A stretch of 64,000 bases of DNA from Vesta saturnalis (taxonomy: Eukaryota; Arthropoda; Insecta; Coleoptera; Lampyridae), in assembly GCA_036346205.1 (NCBI GenBank), contig JARFJB010000534.1, positions 4,297,501 through 4,361,500 on the forward strand. The letters run 5' to 3'. Below are positions 22,470 through 35,001 of this stretch, piece by piece (the first letter of the stretch is position 1; each line of letters begins with the position of its first letter). Position numbers and translations under genes: made by a program. The notes below the pieces were generated by a model. It was given only the letters and a program-made list of their open reading frames with translations, had not been told where the DNA came from and ran no database searches.

Positions 22470-23002
22470 ATGTGCTTTTTAAATACCTTGAAGCTGATTC
22501 AGATCATTCCTTAGTAGAAAGATACTGGAAGAAAGAGAATCAGTTTAAGATCATGCTACCTTGGGACTAGAATCAGCCAGTTCGTGTCTGCAATAAGAAG
22601 AAGCCTTTCACAGTGTTTTAAGTATGGACCCGGAACATTTTAAGAATGTTAAAAGCTTGTATGAAGGGGCCAATGCACCATATTTGCTTAGAAAGATATC
22701 AATTTGACGGTAGCCCTTTTTTAATATCTAATGTCGTCTGGGTTCAAGTTCGATCAAACAGCCCCGGAATCCTTTATTATAAAACAGATTTCAATGGAGA
22801 ACTTCGTAATATTGTTGTGCCATTTGCGACAAATAGCCGCGAAGTGAATTACTACAAAAAAATAAAACCACCTCCAAACCCTTTTACAGTGGGTACCCAA
22901 AGTTCACCATCCATCTTTCACATTCAGATTTTGCAACAGGAGAAGCGATTGATGATTAAAGTATTTTTACGTTATTTAATTACGTTCCATTGCAGAATTT
23001 AA
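22470..23002 (+). other. Unrecognised decayed ORF
   Basis: A 118-residue frame (22646-23002) contains SNSPGILYYKTDFNGELRNIVVPF; a broken frame upstream reads WDDYVLFKYLEADSDHSLVERYW. The wording looks protein-derived, probably from a transposon, but I do not recognise the family. Frame changes separate the two parts. Confidence 0.3.
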
Positions 23003-23289
23003 TGTTGTTTTAGTATTTAAGTAATATTTTTGAGAATAAATTATTGTTTCCGGTATATATCTTGTTTAAATAGTATGAAAACCTTAGACGTACGCAATGT
23101 TAAGTCACAAATCACAAATTGAAGTTTGAACTGTGTGGGAAAAAATGTCACGTTAAAGTCTAAAATTTTTTACAAACGTAAAATATCATAAGAAAACATT
23201 AAAATAAATAACTCAAATAAGTGAATTTACCAAAAACTCTGTTACGCTACGCATTACCTACATGTAAAATAATAAAAACCCACATTAAA

Positions 23290-23505
23290 ATAATGAAATT
23301 ATTCTGATTGCAACTGATTCATAATAGTTTGTACCACATTTTTTACCTTTTGTACCTCAAGGTGTTCAAATTTAACCCGGGGTTAAAAAATGTTAGCATC
23401 CCACTTGAATATTTTTTATCGTTCATGACGGTTTTCGCGAGCCGATCGTTTGTACCTAATTGTACCATTTTTCCTTTTGTTTGTACCTCAAAGGGTTGGT
23501 ACGCT
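23290..23505 (+). repeat. Single copy of the 270-bp dispersed repeat
   Basis: It matches 14555-14760, including the TAATGAAATTATTCTGA start and AACCCGGGGTTA. Confidence 0.85.
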
Positions 23506-25745
23506 GTTGGAAAATTTAACTTTGTTGGACAAAATTAATTTAAAAACAAATTGGATTTTTGGATTCTACGTAAAAAAAGCTATCGATATCAATTTTCAAA
23601 AATAGTAAACCCTTTTTAATTACTTCAGAAAGACGAGATACACGGTCCATACGTGCAACAGCGCACGGACTGCAAAATTTGACTTTATTGGACAACATTA
23701 ATTTAATAACAAATTGCACTGTTGGATTCTACGTAAAAAGAGCTCTCGATACCAATTTTAACAAACAAGTTGACATTCATTTCAAATTTTGATGTTATGA
23801 GTCATAATCAAAGCCCTCGGCCATTTTGTTTCGGCCGGAAATTTGAAATTGTATTCTAATAAATTGGCCCTCATACTATCTCATAAAACTGGTATAGGCC
23901 TTCATCCTAAAATTCCGCCGTCATTTTGGTTTTAACTATGAGTCATAATTAAATTTTGTAGCCTAATTTTCTTTGTCGGCCATTTTTGTTTTTGGAGGGA
24001 AATTTGAAACTATTCTAGTAAGGGGGCCTACATACTAACTCATAATACAGATGTAGGACTCCGGAACTTGTTCTAGGGACATCGTCCCTTGTCAGGTCTT
24101 CGCCCCTCGGTGGAAAATCTGAAATTGTATTCTAATAAGGGACCCTAACGCTAACTTGCAAGACACGTATAGGACGTCGGAACTTGTTCTCGGGCCTTTG
24201 ACCCTTTGGCAAAAGACAAACAAAGTAATAACCCAATAAAATCAGACGAAGCATATTAAACAAATCACTATCGATCAAATCAAACAAACAGATCAATCAA
24301 TCAAAGCAATTAACCAATCAGACAAATCAATCAATGTCGATCAAATCAAACAAGAAGCTGTGCTAACAATTCTTCATAACCTTTAGGTAACGATTCTTCC
24401 ACTGTATATACCTAACTCCTATGAGCAACAGCTTACTTTGTAGATAAGGCTAACCAACACTCAGAGTACTCTCCCTCAACCTGAGAGCACCGGCGTTGCG
24501 TGGGAAAACAGTCAATCACCGCAAATCAATCTCAACCAAATTCAATCTCAATCAAGCAAATCATTACTTACAGCTTGAAAAAATCAGCTTACAATTCAAA
24601 AATACATGAGACAGCCTTCGGAATTACTGTCAATATACGAGTATCAAATTAGCTTGAAACATTATTGCCGTGCCAAACTCGAAATCAGGCCACTACATTA
24701 TTTTACATACAAGGAATGTATGATCGGAAATACATCTGGCAAAAAGGGTCCTAAATTTATAAACAAGGTTGAACGCACTATTTCTTTTTTGAAAATGGAC
24801 AATTTTCCGCGGAAAAATAAACAAGCCGACTTTCACTTCCAATTTTGAAAATACAAATGTGATTTGAAGCTAACACCGGTGGAAAACACGCACCAGTTTA
24901 AAAATACACCACTAGATGACGTCACAAACAAATAAGTCTGCTTTTAAAAATAAGTGTAATCTAATTAGAGGTATTTTTCACGCGCAAAGAACGTGAGCAT
25001 TTTAAAGTTTTTCCAAATACATTAGATGTACTTGAATAGTGAAAGGTTGTTATTGTGGTTACATAACTGTTTTGTTTCTAACAAATATAAATAATAATAA
25101 TAATTTAAAAAAATCTTAATATAGCTTAAAACTGTTATCAGCAACGTTTCGTCCGTAGCATTTGTTTTTAAATAAATTTTGTCCAATAAAGTTAAATTTT
25201 GCAATAAACTGGTCCGAGCGCTCACACGTAGGTAACTTTGAACCGCGTTTTTATCAATTAATTAAAAAGGGTTTACTATTTTTTTTAATTTATATCGATA
25301 GATTTTGTTACGTAGAATCCAAAAATGCAACTTGTTATTAAATGAATTTTGTCCTATAATGTTAAATTTTGCAATAAACAATACTGTACACTCACACGTA
25401 GATAACTTTGTACGGCGTTCTTCCGAAGTAATTAAAAAGGGTTTACTATTTTTTAAAATTGATATCGATGGTTTTTTCTATGTAGAATCCAAAATTGCAA
25501 TTTGTTTTTAAATTAATTTTGTCCAATAAAGTCAAATTTTCTAACAACGTGTCCGCATGCTATAACCTGTATGTAAGGTTGCATCTGTATTTTCTGATAT
25601 GATTAAAAAAGGTTTACTATTTTTTAAAATTGATATCGATAGCCCTTTTTATGTAGAATCTTAAAGTGCAATTGGTTTTTAAGTAAATTTTGTCCATTAA
25701 AGACAATTTTCGGAATCAACGTATTCGTTCGGCTGTCACACGTAA
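23506..25745. mobile_element. Fold-back-like element with inverted ~170-bp satellite arms
   Basis: The left arm (23506-23790) has about 1.5 units and the right arm (25140-25745) about four units of a ~170-bp repeat in opposite orientation. Key strings are TTTTGTCCAATAAAG, AAAAAGGGTTTACTATTTTT and GATATCGAT. The centre has three diverged ~130-bp units (GAAATTTGAAATTGTATTCT near 23850, 24000 and 24115) and a TCAATCAAA-rich tract (24240-24360). No transposase is present; one 80-residue frame at 24606 is not recognisable. It resembles fold-back or Helentron-type non-autonomous elements. Confidence 0.6.
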
Positions 25746-25804
25746 TATGTATACTTGAATAACACATTTCCCCATTTTTATAATTATTTTTTTCTTAATT
25801 ACGT

Positions 25805-28433
25805 TTAACACGTTAAGCGGCACCGTAGAATCTAAAAATCAGATCCACTGGTCCAAACCGATTATTGTCAAATTCGCTTTTTAGTTTCAGTTTAATATAA
25901 TCACTTGACTTTTTCCTCAAAGCCTTTATTTTCTTTTGAGGGACTCCTTATATCTGGCGCGGCCCGATGACCAGTCGGGCCACGCTTGTAGTCGCATCTT
26001 TTCCTGCTTCGAGTCGTGTTACGTTTTTATTCATTAGTATAGCGTTGTTTGTATAGTACGTACGGTTGTCCAAATTACTGTTTGTAAACTCGTGATGTCG
26101 GAATACAAAGCGGGCCAAAAAAGACGCAGAATGAAATGAAATATTATCGGATGAAGACAGTGCTAGTAGTGAGCTATTTGGGGATGTATACTTATCTGAT
26201 ACGTATTCCCCATGTGGCAGTGAGTCAGACAGTAGTGGTAGTAGTTCTACAAGTAATCTTGCTCAGCTAAAGAAAAACGTGTGAGGGTTGATTGTTCAGG
26301 GAAAAATTGCATATTCAAAATGATGGCGCTTCAACGAGTCGAGCACTTAATAATCAAATGGGTGGGGATATAGATCAAGTAATAGATGTTATTGCTCAAT
26401 ATACAGAGGAGAGTGTCGATAGTAAAGACGAAGAGATCGAAGACCAAGATAATAATATTGACCTTTCCCAATTGAATTGGCGTTCAGTCGACGGTACCTC
26501 ACTAAAACAGTTTCCTTTTGTGGTTCAGAACATTGGTATTGACGCTCAAATATATAAAGATTTCTATAATAAAACCACAATTGATATTTTCAAATTATAT
26601 TTGACCGATGAAATAGTGGCACATATTGTAGTGGAAACTAATCGTTACGCCGAACAATGCTTGACCAAACCAAATAAACCAAAATCCCGTGTTAGGAAAT
26701 GGATTCCTACTAATAATTTAGAAATCGAAACATTTTTGGATGTTCTTCTGTGGATGGGTTTGCTAAGACAGCCATCACTGCGATCATATTGGAGGAAGCG
26801 TCCTTTGTATTTCAATGAGATTTCTAAAATTTTACCCCGAAGCAGATTCGAACTGCTCTTGGCTATGGTGCACTTCAGCGATAATGAAGATCCTTCGCTT
26901 GGCAATGACAGACTCCGAAAACTGAGTCCATTAGTAATCAAATTACTAGAAAGATTCCAAAATATTTTCACACCTGGTTCAAAGTTGTGTATAGATGAGA
27001 CGAAGGTCCCATTCCGTGGGCGCCTGCGTATCAAACAATATATAAAAAATTAAAAAAAAAAACAAATTCGGCATAAAAATATATAAGTCGTGTTGTGACA
27101 ACTGCGTGCAAGGAGGACGGGCATCCGGAAATGTAGTGCTACACCTAATGGAAGGACTTGTGGACGCTGGTCGGATATTATACCCCGATAATTTCTACAA
27201 AAGTGTTTCTTTGGGTACTAAATTGTTGGCAAAAAAAAACTCATTTGGTTGGTACTCTGCGTACCAATCGCAAGTACAATCTAAAGGACGTAGTGCAAAA
27301 AACATTGAAGCGTAAAAATGTAAAATGGCGCAAGAAAGTGATAGCGGAATAGTAGTATTAAAATGGCACGACAAAAAGGACATCCTTATGCTGAGTACTG
27401 TTCACACGGATGCACAGAAAAAACACAAGAAGTGATGCAATTGAAAAACCTGAAGCTACCCTTCATTATAATAATACAAAATGGTACAGAAAACTAGCCA
27501 TGTGGTTTTTATTAGGTCCTGCCTTGGTAAACGCTCACATAGTTTACAAGGAGGTTACTCAGAATAGAATCTCAATCACAGATTTCCGAGAACAACTCTC
27601 TTTATCTTTGCGTGAATTCGTGGAGACTAACCTAAACCAAACTTTCGAAGAAAGAAACAATGGACAACGTGATCAACATGTGTTAGTGGAAACCAACTCG
27701 CGTTTGCGTTGTGTTGTGTGCTACCGAAATCTCAAAGAAAAAGACGGGCGAAAAGTTGCGCTAAATAAAGCGTCGCGTTCCAAATGGCAATGTTGTCCCT
27801 GTAGCAAATGCTATTGTGTTCAATGTTTTTTTTTTTTGAAGACCATAATGCCAAAAAAATGAATACTTAATGTACGAATATTTTGCCGTATTACTGTTTA
27901 TTTTCGTCGTTACCTACTTTTTTTATTTTTCCATAATATGTTTCAATCTGTTTAGTTACTACTTATTTGTGGTCTATTGAATACCCACATTTGCCATATT
28001 TTTGCTGTATTACTGTTTGTTTTCGTCGTTACCTTGTTTATTTTTGCATAAGAATGTCTAAATTTGTTCAGTTTTTATTTTTGATCTATATAATATCCAC
28101 TTTTTGGAAAATTCTATAAACAACGTGTTTTGTAAGGTTTTTATTTAGTATAAAGTATATTTTTGCATAATAATAGGGTCTGATTTATTTTTATCTTAAA
28201 GAGTCCATTAAGACAGTAAAAAAATCAAAATTTACGAACCAACATCAAGGTCTGGTCCTTCGGGCCACGTACTTTCGGCCCCCATAAGAAAATCACATCA
28301 GCGAGATACACATTCTACGTTACGTGGCCAAATAGAACTGCCAGCAATGAGACATAGCATGTGTGTCGCGAGGCCCAAAGTGCCAAATTAGGTACGCCAC
28401 GCTCATTATACCTCATGGCGCTTAACGTGTTAA
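25805..28433 (+). mobile_element. Complete piggyBac-family element with TTAA duplications
   Basis: TTAA at 25805-25808 and 28430-28433 flank perfect 11-bp terminal inverted repeats (CACGTTAAGCG), giving a 2621-bp element. A subterminal palindrome (CCCGATGACCAGTCGGG) lies near 25963. The only gene inside is the dead transposase. Confidence 0.9.
26095..27862 (+). pseudogene. piggyBac transposase, multiply frameshifted
   Basis: The start is ATG at 26095 (MSEYKAGQKRRRM); a shift follows at about 26140. The acidic N-terminus then reads on to about 26284, and the main frame 26292-27053 carries the DDE domain up to CIDETKVPFRGRLRIKQY, with a catalytic aspartate. Further shifts occur at about 27050 (A-rich run) and near 27230. 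The next frames show DAGRILYPDNFY (second aspartate) and THLVGTLRTNRKYN. The last frame, 27410-27862, includes KWYRKLAMWFLLGPALVNAHIVYKEV and ends in a Cys-rich domain (CVVCYRN...CCPCSKCYCVQC). piggyBac transposases excise precisely at TTAA. At least four frameshifts make it inactive. Confidence 0.88.
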
Positions 28434-28629
28434 CAGCAATATTTATGGACTTAGTTTCTGTTATTTTACCCTTTTCCGGGTTTAATAGTAAAGGTACACG
28501 AAGTGAAAATTTATGGATGAAATCTAGTGCTAACTTCACGTCAGTGTTTGTAATATGATCTGTTTATTTCTTACCGGCAATTTAATTTTTCTTTTTCGAC
28601 AAAGTTATATCTTATACCTATATTATAGT

Positions 28630-29005
28630 TTTCTCTATTTGTACCCCTTGAAATACGAAGGAAAATACAGTGATACAAACCGGTACAAGCGAAAACGAAA
28701 CAGTATCCTCTTCCTGATTTTGAAAATCTCTTTAAATGAAAAAGTTACCCCTTTAAAAAGATTTGGAAATTCGGTACAAACGAAGCCCTTGAAGTACAAA
28801 CAAAATGAAAAATAGTACAATTAGGTACAAATGATCCTCTCTCGTATATCGTCATTAACGATAAAAAATATTCAAGTGGGGTGCTAACATTTTTTAACCC
28901 CGGGTTAAATTTGAACACCTTGAGGTACGAAAGGTAAGAAATGTGGTACAAACTATTATAAATCAGATGCAATCAAAATAATTTCATTAATTTAATGTGG
29001 GGTGC
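28630..29005 (-). repeat. Inverted copy of the 270-bp dispersed repeat
   Basis: The reverse complement matches 14530-14890, from ACCTACATGAAC to TGTATTTTCCTTCGTATTTC. Confidence 0.85.
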
Positions 29006-29816
29006 CAGGTTCATGTAGGTTTACGCATTTACTATTTCAACTTTCAAATCTCTCTCCTCAACAACCGTGTAAAGGTAGCAGAGCAAAATCTGAAAAATAG
29101 ATTAATTATATACTACAATAAAGTGCTTTTTATGTGCTAATTTCTTGCTGGAAAAAAAATTTTGTGCTTTTTTCGTTTCGTCGGAAATCAAAAATCAAAA
29201 TCGCTCTGCTAACTTAACATTAAGCTAGCAGAGCACTAATTATATTATCACTATTCTTAAATAAAATTATATGATAATTATGTGCTTTATATGTGCTTTT
29301 CGAATATTCTAGACCAGCACCCCTAAATTGTAAATTCAGGCTGGATTTCATCCCCCCTGAAAAAAATATTGAAAATACTCTCCAAAGTGGATTCACCCGT
29401 GAATTAAATTTTCAACAAATTTCGGCAAATTCATCGGATTGATTGGCACTACATGTAAGTGTTATTTGCGTTCTTTACGAAAGATAAGTAATAAATTTTG
29501 CAATTGACAAATTCACACAATGAACACCCGACAAATGAAAGCTACCCTTTCATAAAAATGAGAACAAATTAGCGAATCGATGAAACACTTATATAGCAAT
29601 TAAGTGCTATTTATGTGCTTAGGGAATCGTCCAGTAATGAATTTTGTGCCAAAAAATTCACGTATGTAGTCCCAAGAAAATAAAAACTATCCTCTGGAGG
29701 CAACTCAACTGATTCCACGAAAAAAATAAAATAACGCACAAAACCTTTTGGTGTTATTTGTGTGCTTTATGAATAATCCAGTAATGAATAGACCGAAGAG
29801 GAGTTACCTTCCAAAC

Positions 29817-31740
29817 AGTGCCGCCGCTGCCATGTGTGCGATGTGTGCACCGCACACAGGCGGCCGAAAGTAGGGGCGGCCAAATGGTACCCAAGTACCA
29901 AGTCCCAAGACTCGACTAGTAATTATAAAAATTATTGAATAGAAAATAAAATTCATCACACCACTATTTGGATGTTCCATAATAAGAATAACAAAACTTT
30001 AGTACCTACTGTATATCTTTGATTTACCTATCTGTCTTTTTGCCTAACCTAAATGAAAACATGCCGAAGTATAGTATATGAATTGCCGCCTCAGAAACAT
30101 TAAAATAAATATAAGAGAATTTGACCATTTATTCAATATCTTTATAGTGAAATGTAAGAACGTTACGGTTACGATTGCTAACGTTGTTTTTAGGCTATTT
30201 AGATCTTTAAAATTTGCACAAAGCCACCGACATTATAGTGCAATACCAGTAGATTCGCTCAGCAAGTGAAATTCTAGAAATTTTGATTAGATTACTTTGG
30301 CGAATGTTTTGAGGGAGATAAATCATTTTCTTTTATTTATTTTTGCTGTTCAAAGTTATGAAGCGGCTTTTGATTAAGACGAAACAATCACAGAATCCAT
30401 AATACAATTCTGTGTTAAAATTAACATGTGCTGATGTGCCTGTTTCATTTTACTATGCATTTGTATTTTTAATTTTAGTAACTTGCTGGCAATCATTTTA
30501 AACGGGTTTTTAGGTCGTACATTAAAATCTATGCTTCCGTATAGGTATAGTAAGCGAAAGCGAGCAATTAGTGTTTGGGTGTTATGTAATTTAGTTTTGT
30601 TAAATTAGTTTTACCCATATCAAGGTTTATTAATGATTACTGATTACTTCAAAATGCCCGAAAGAAAAAAAAAGCGGCTATCGGGTTTTCAATATAGGCA
30701 GAGTAAAGAAGCGAAAACTGAAGAAAGAAAAAGACTTAGCGGGGCACTGGGACAATTTTTAGCCAAAAAAGAAATTCAAGATATAAAATTAGGTCCATCA
30801 ACTTCGAAAGAAGTTTTCCATGAAGACAAAGAAAAAACCTGCAATGACGAGAGCTATGATAACAGTGATGACACTCATATTGAGAGTACTGGTTCTGCGG
30901 ATAAAAATACTGAAACTGTCCCAGATTTGGCATCCAGTGAAGCAAATTCTTGTCCCAGAAAAAGGCCTGGAAAAATGAACCCAAGTGAACATTAGTTTCC
31001 CAAGAGATACAAATAACAGAAGATTTCCAGAAGCCTACTACTATCGCATATGAATCAATCAAGATAAAGTTCATGGTCCTTGGTTACTTTATTTTGTGCA
31101 CCATGTAGACTGTTTTGTTCTGATGAAAGCAGCGGACATTCACTCTTCGGATCTCTTGGAGTAAGCGATTGGCAACATTTAGCCATTATTTTAAAAAGAC
31201 ACGAAACATGTACTGCTCATATAAAAAATTCCCAGAGAATGTTTGAATTATCTACAGGATTAAAGAACGGACTAACAGTCTCTGCTCACCAAAGACTGTA
31301 TGAAATGGAAAAAAAGCCATTGGGGAGCTGTGATTGAAAGATTACAATCTATAGTGAAATTCTTATCTAAACAATGTCTAGCGTTTAGAGGATCTTCACA
31401 GAAATTATTTGAGCCAAATAATGGAAATTAGTTGCAGTTAGTTCAAACGGTTCAAAATTTGATGCTCCATTATCGGAACATCTTCGTCGTGTGGAAACTA
31501 AGAATAAAAACCTCGATAAAAACGTACCACATTATTTAGGATGGGAACATCAAAACGAGTTAATAGTTTTATTGGCAGATTGTGTTAAATATGTCATTTT
31601 AAAACAAATTCAACAATCTAAATATTTTTCTATTATTTTAGATTGTACTCCCGATGTAACACATACAGAACAAATAACAATTGTGATTAGATGTGTTTCG
31701 ATCTCAACCCCACTTAGAATATTTTTTAATTTAATTTAAA
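29817..31740 (+). mobile_element. hAT element 5' part, truncated by a LINE fragment
   Basis: It starts with CAGTGCCGCCGCTGCC, a hAT-type terminus followed by GTGTGCACCGCACACAGGCGGCCG. It carries a transposase remnant and stops near 31740, where LINE sequence begins; the 3' terminus is absent. Confidence 0.7.
30633..31739 (+). pseudogene. hAT transposase fragment (ZMYM-like, DUF4371 type)
   Basis: The N-terminal frame 30633-30995 begins MITDYFKMPERKKKRLSGFQYR. After stops, the frame at 31080-31337 has a zinc-finger-like LFCSDE...GVSDWQHLAIILKRHE. The frame at 31491-31739 has YFSIILDCTPDVTHTEQITIVIRCV, the catalytic start of the hAT RNase-H-like fold. The gene is broken by several stops and frameshifts and lacks its C-terminal half. 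Confidence 0.75.
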
Positions 31741-31744
31741 TCCT

Positions 31745-32070
31745 GAAACCCAACTAGATAACGAGAGTCCTTTTTATGCCCCTATCACGCCCGACCAGGT
31801 CCAAACATATTTCAAAAACGGAAAAAATTCAGCCCCAGGCCATAACGGCCTAAATAGGGAAATCCTCCGGCACCTACCTCACCCAGCCCTCCGTATACTT
31901 TCCGACATTTATAACAAATGCTTAACCCTCTCTCACTTCCCGATGGACTGGAAATCGGCCTCCACTGTCATGATACCAAAACCTCACCCTCCTCCTATAG
32001 ACCCATTTCCCTCCTGTGTTGCCTCGGAATATGCTTCGAGCAGATTTTTTTCGTGATCACAAGAGAATAA
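31745..32070 (+). pseudogene. Non-LTR retrotransposon RT fragment (Jockey-like)
   Basis: It has no start codon. The frame from 31745 reads TPDQVQTYFKNGKNSAPGHNG, LNREILRHLPHPALRIL and FPMDWKSASTVMIPKP, the N-terminal RT block of Jockey-type elements. After a shift near 32005 the RPISLLCCLG motif follows. Its GC content is higher than the surrounding fold-back arms. Confidence 0.8.
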
Positions 32071-32826
32071 CTACTCTTTGAAGACAGCTCGGCTGTTTTG
32101 GTGAATAAAACAAAATATTTTGCTCAGCGTTTAAGTGCTATTTACCTGCTTCACGAGAAGCCCAGTAGTGAATTCTCGAAGAATTCACGTAGTCCGAAAA
32201 AAATGAAATTTACCCTTTGGAGAGTAACTCTTTTTCGGACTATTCATTACTGGAGTATTCATGAAGCACACAAATAGCACAAAAAAGTTTTGTGAGTTAT
32301 TTTATTCCTCAAAACGGCCGCGATGCCTCCGGAGGGTAGTTTTCATTTTTTCAGGATTACACCTATAAAGTATTTGAGTATTACTAAAATGTTCATGAAG
32401 CACATAAATAACACAAAAATGTTGTGTAAGTTATTTTATTTTATTCACCAAAGCCACTGTGTAACCTAGGAAACTGCCCTTGAGAGACAACGCAGCTACT
32501 TCAACGAATAAAATGAAATGACGCACACAACATTTTTGTGCTATTTATGTGCTTCGCGAATAATCCAGTACTGAAAGTTGTACTTGAACAATTCACGTGT
32601 GTAGGCCGAAAAAATGAAAAGATTGGCCATAAAGCACATGAAAAGCACTTAATTTTAGGTAATTGTGAATCCACTCTGGAGGGATGACATCCAGCCTGAA
32701 TTTACAATTTAAGGGTGTGGATCTAGAATATTCGAAAAGCACATAAAAAGCACTTTATTGTAGTATATACTGAATCCATTTTTGACATTTTGCTCTGCTA
32801 CCTTTACACGGGTCTCTCCTCAACAA

Positions 32827-34530
32827 TTTCGAGTTTATGACTTAACATACCTTACCTCTGAGGTACTGAAATAATTCCTTATATGGTCACTTGCAATATT
32901 TTACTAATTAACACTTAAATTTTATTTAATTTCTAAATAATTTACGATCGTTCACTGATCAAAGGTTGGGAAGTTTTTCGATATTTTCTTTTTTGGAAAT
33001 GCACATAAACAATTTGTTACGTGATAAACAAGATGAACAACATCAGGTTAATAACCACACAATTTCTAATACACAAAGAGGAAATGTAATCAATATTCAA
33101 AGAATGATTAAATCCAAAAGCCATCTTTTGATTTTTGTTAATTAGCCGCATTTAATTTTAATTTCGACACGTAAAACAAACACGTTTGATGCATATTAAT
33201 AATAATCATACATTTTTGCACGCATCTACAAAGAAAAACATCCCTTGAAATTTTAACTATAAAACAGGATGTACGTATTACCATCAGAAGACTTATTTTT
33301 AGCTAAAAACTACTGAAAAACTATACTGTTGACATCAAAGGGTGAGCTTGTAATTAATTTTTAAATTTTTCGTACATACAAAGGTGTCAATTTTCTATTT
33401 GTGAGTGTGTGTGTGAATACATGCTTTTTTTTAAATATGTGATACGTGAGCATCAGTTTTCATTAAATTATAGTTATTATTCTGTTTGCGGTTTATGACT
33501 GGAATACGCAACATATTTAACAGCGGCATTGTGGTTTATGTGGTAATTCAAAAGATTGTATAAGCGTTATTGTAATCCCTTTAGCGGTAAATAATTCAAG
33601 ATTTTCCTTTTGGAAAACTTTTACGTATACATCACTACAGAAGCTAAGACAAGAAGAATGCTGGAAGGATTTACTTTTACTTTTATTTGGTTGGATGTAT
33701 TTCATTACATTTAGTTTATTGCAGTGGCATCGTCCTTACACGTTTTGCACTGCAAATTCCTAAACATAAACTTCCCATTATTTTTTTTAGCATTCTCTTA
33801 TTGCATAATCGCAATATATTTAAAATATTTTGTAATATCAATTAGTAAAGGTAAGCTCAATTATTTTCAAAAGCAAGCGGAAAGAATAACGAAGTTTGTA
33901 AAAGGAAGTAACTAACTTTATGCATAAATTTCGTATTAAACGAGAACGTTTTTTATGCACAAATGTGTGAGTTGGCACTTTTTTTATTCTAATACAATTT
34001 AGTGTCTGTTTTTATAAGTGGAAAATGCTATTTTTATAAGTATTGACCGTCACATAGCACAAAAATAAATTCACTTCGTATATATCTCTGACCAAGCATC
34101 TTTGCTTTCATTTTGTTCAACTAAATTCAATTTTGATGTGGATGCATTTCTATAGTCTTTTCTTCTTTATTGCCCTTTTTATATTGTACTTCCATTACAG
34201 TATAACCCACCACCTTCTAGTTAGACCTTTTCAAGCTCTACAATAAATCAATATTGTTAACACTTCTGCTAAAAGTGTATATAGAATAAAAATGCTCCAG
34301 AAATTTTAAAATTAATACACGATCTCAATTAGTGGTTAAAATAACACTTTCTTAATTCTTAAGTTAAAAGAGAGGTATGGTGATGTGTGGCATATTTAGT
34401 AGAAAAATTAGTTGTACGAATTTGTCAGGACAATAGAGTGGAGTTGGCGTTGCTAGATTTATTGGAAATTCTGGTAAAGTATTAAATATTCAATTTAATG
34501 CAATTCAAATATTTTTTAAAAACAAAGAAA
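32827..34530. other. Gene-free AT-rich stretch
   Basis: Only short random frames are present; no repeat or RNA gene was recognised. Confidence 0.6.
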
Positions 34531-34535
34531 AAGGT

Positions 34536-34609
34536 TATCTCGGGTGGGCTTTGATCCTATGACAAGTACTTTGCTAGAGTACCGCTCTACCAACTGAGCT
34601 ATCAAGATA
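34536..34609 (-). repeat. tRNA-derived sequence, copy 1
   Basis: On minus it starts TATCTTG, has an A-box-like TAGCTCAGTTGGTAGAGC, an anticodon arm GTACT-CTAGCAA-AGTAC (anticodon AGC) and ends CGAGATA, closing a 7-bp acceptor stem. The T arm is degenerate (GGATCAAAG). The surrounding ~320 bp is repeated, so it is more likely a SINE-like or pseudo-tRNA repeat than a working tRNA-Ala. Confidence 0.65.
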
Positions 34610-34870
34610 AAAGCTCCAATCGATGCAAGCTTAGTCTTTATGTATGTCGAAATAATGTGTTTTCTATGCATAATGAGATCACAGTCACTTATTTGTACTA
34701 TGAAATGGAGCCCGCAAATCGCTAGGTTTCACACACACCCTAGCAACCTGACTGATATATTTAAACTTCAATTGGTATTACCAATACTAATAGTAAATTA
34801 TACGAATTATTTGTTTTTACAAATAGGTTCACATGTAAATTATGTAATTAACATATTTTAAGAAAAGGAT

Positions 34871-34944
34871 TACTTCGAGTGGGATTTAAACCTACGACAA
34901 GTACTTTGCGAGGGTACTGCTGTACCAACTGAGCTATCGAGATA
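34871..34944 (-). repeat. tRNA-derived sequence, copy 2
   Basis: About 335 bp from copy 1 in the same orientation. The T arm GGTTTAAATCC is better preserved; the anticodon loop has changed to CCTCGCAA. The unit downstream on plus is cut by the fold-back MITE at about 35000. Confidence 0.65.
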
Positions 34945-35001
34945 CAAGCCCCAATCGATGCAAGCTTAGTCTTTATGTATGTAGAAATGGTGTTTCCTAT
35001 A

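Larger units (their letters stand above)
29051..32826. mobile_element. 3.75-kb fold-back element with 14-bp flanking duplication and captured cargo
   Basis: The direct repeat TCTCTCCTCAACAA lies at 29051-29064 and 32813-32826. The element ends begin CCGTGTAAAGGTAGCAGAG at 29065 and the same inverted to 32811 (25 of 25 bases). Arms of about 750 bp (29065-29816 and about 32070-32811) are built of ~150-bp units with AAGTGCTATTTATGTGCTT and AATAATCCAGTAATGAAT. The centre contains the 5' end of a hAT element (29817 on) and a piece of LINE reverse transcriptase. No transposase of its own is recognisable. The 14-bp duplication fits no superfamily I can name with confidence. Confidence 0.75.

Noticed and set aside
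34536..34609. Functional tRNA-Ala gene
   Set aside because: The acceptor stem closes, but the T arm is degenerate and the unit belongs to a repeated, mutating family.
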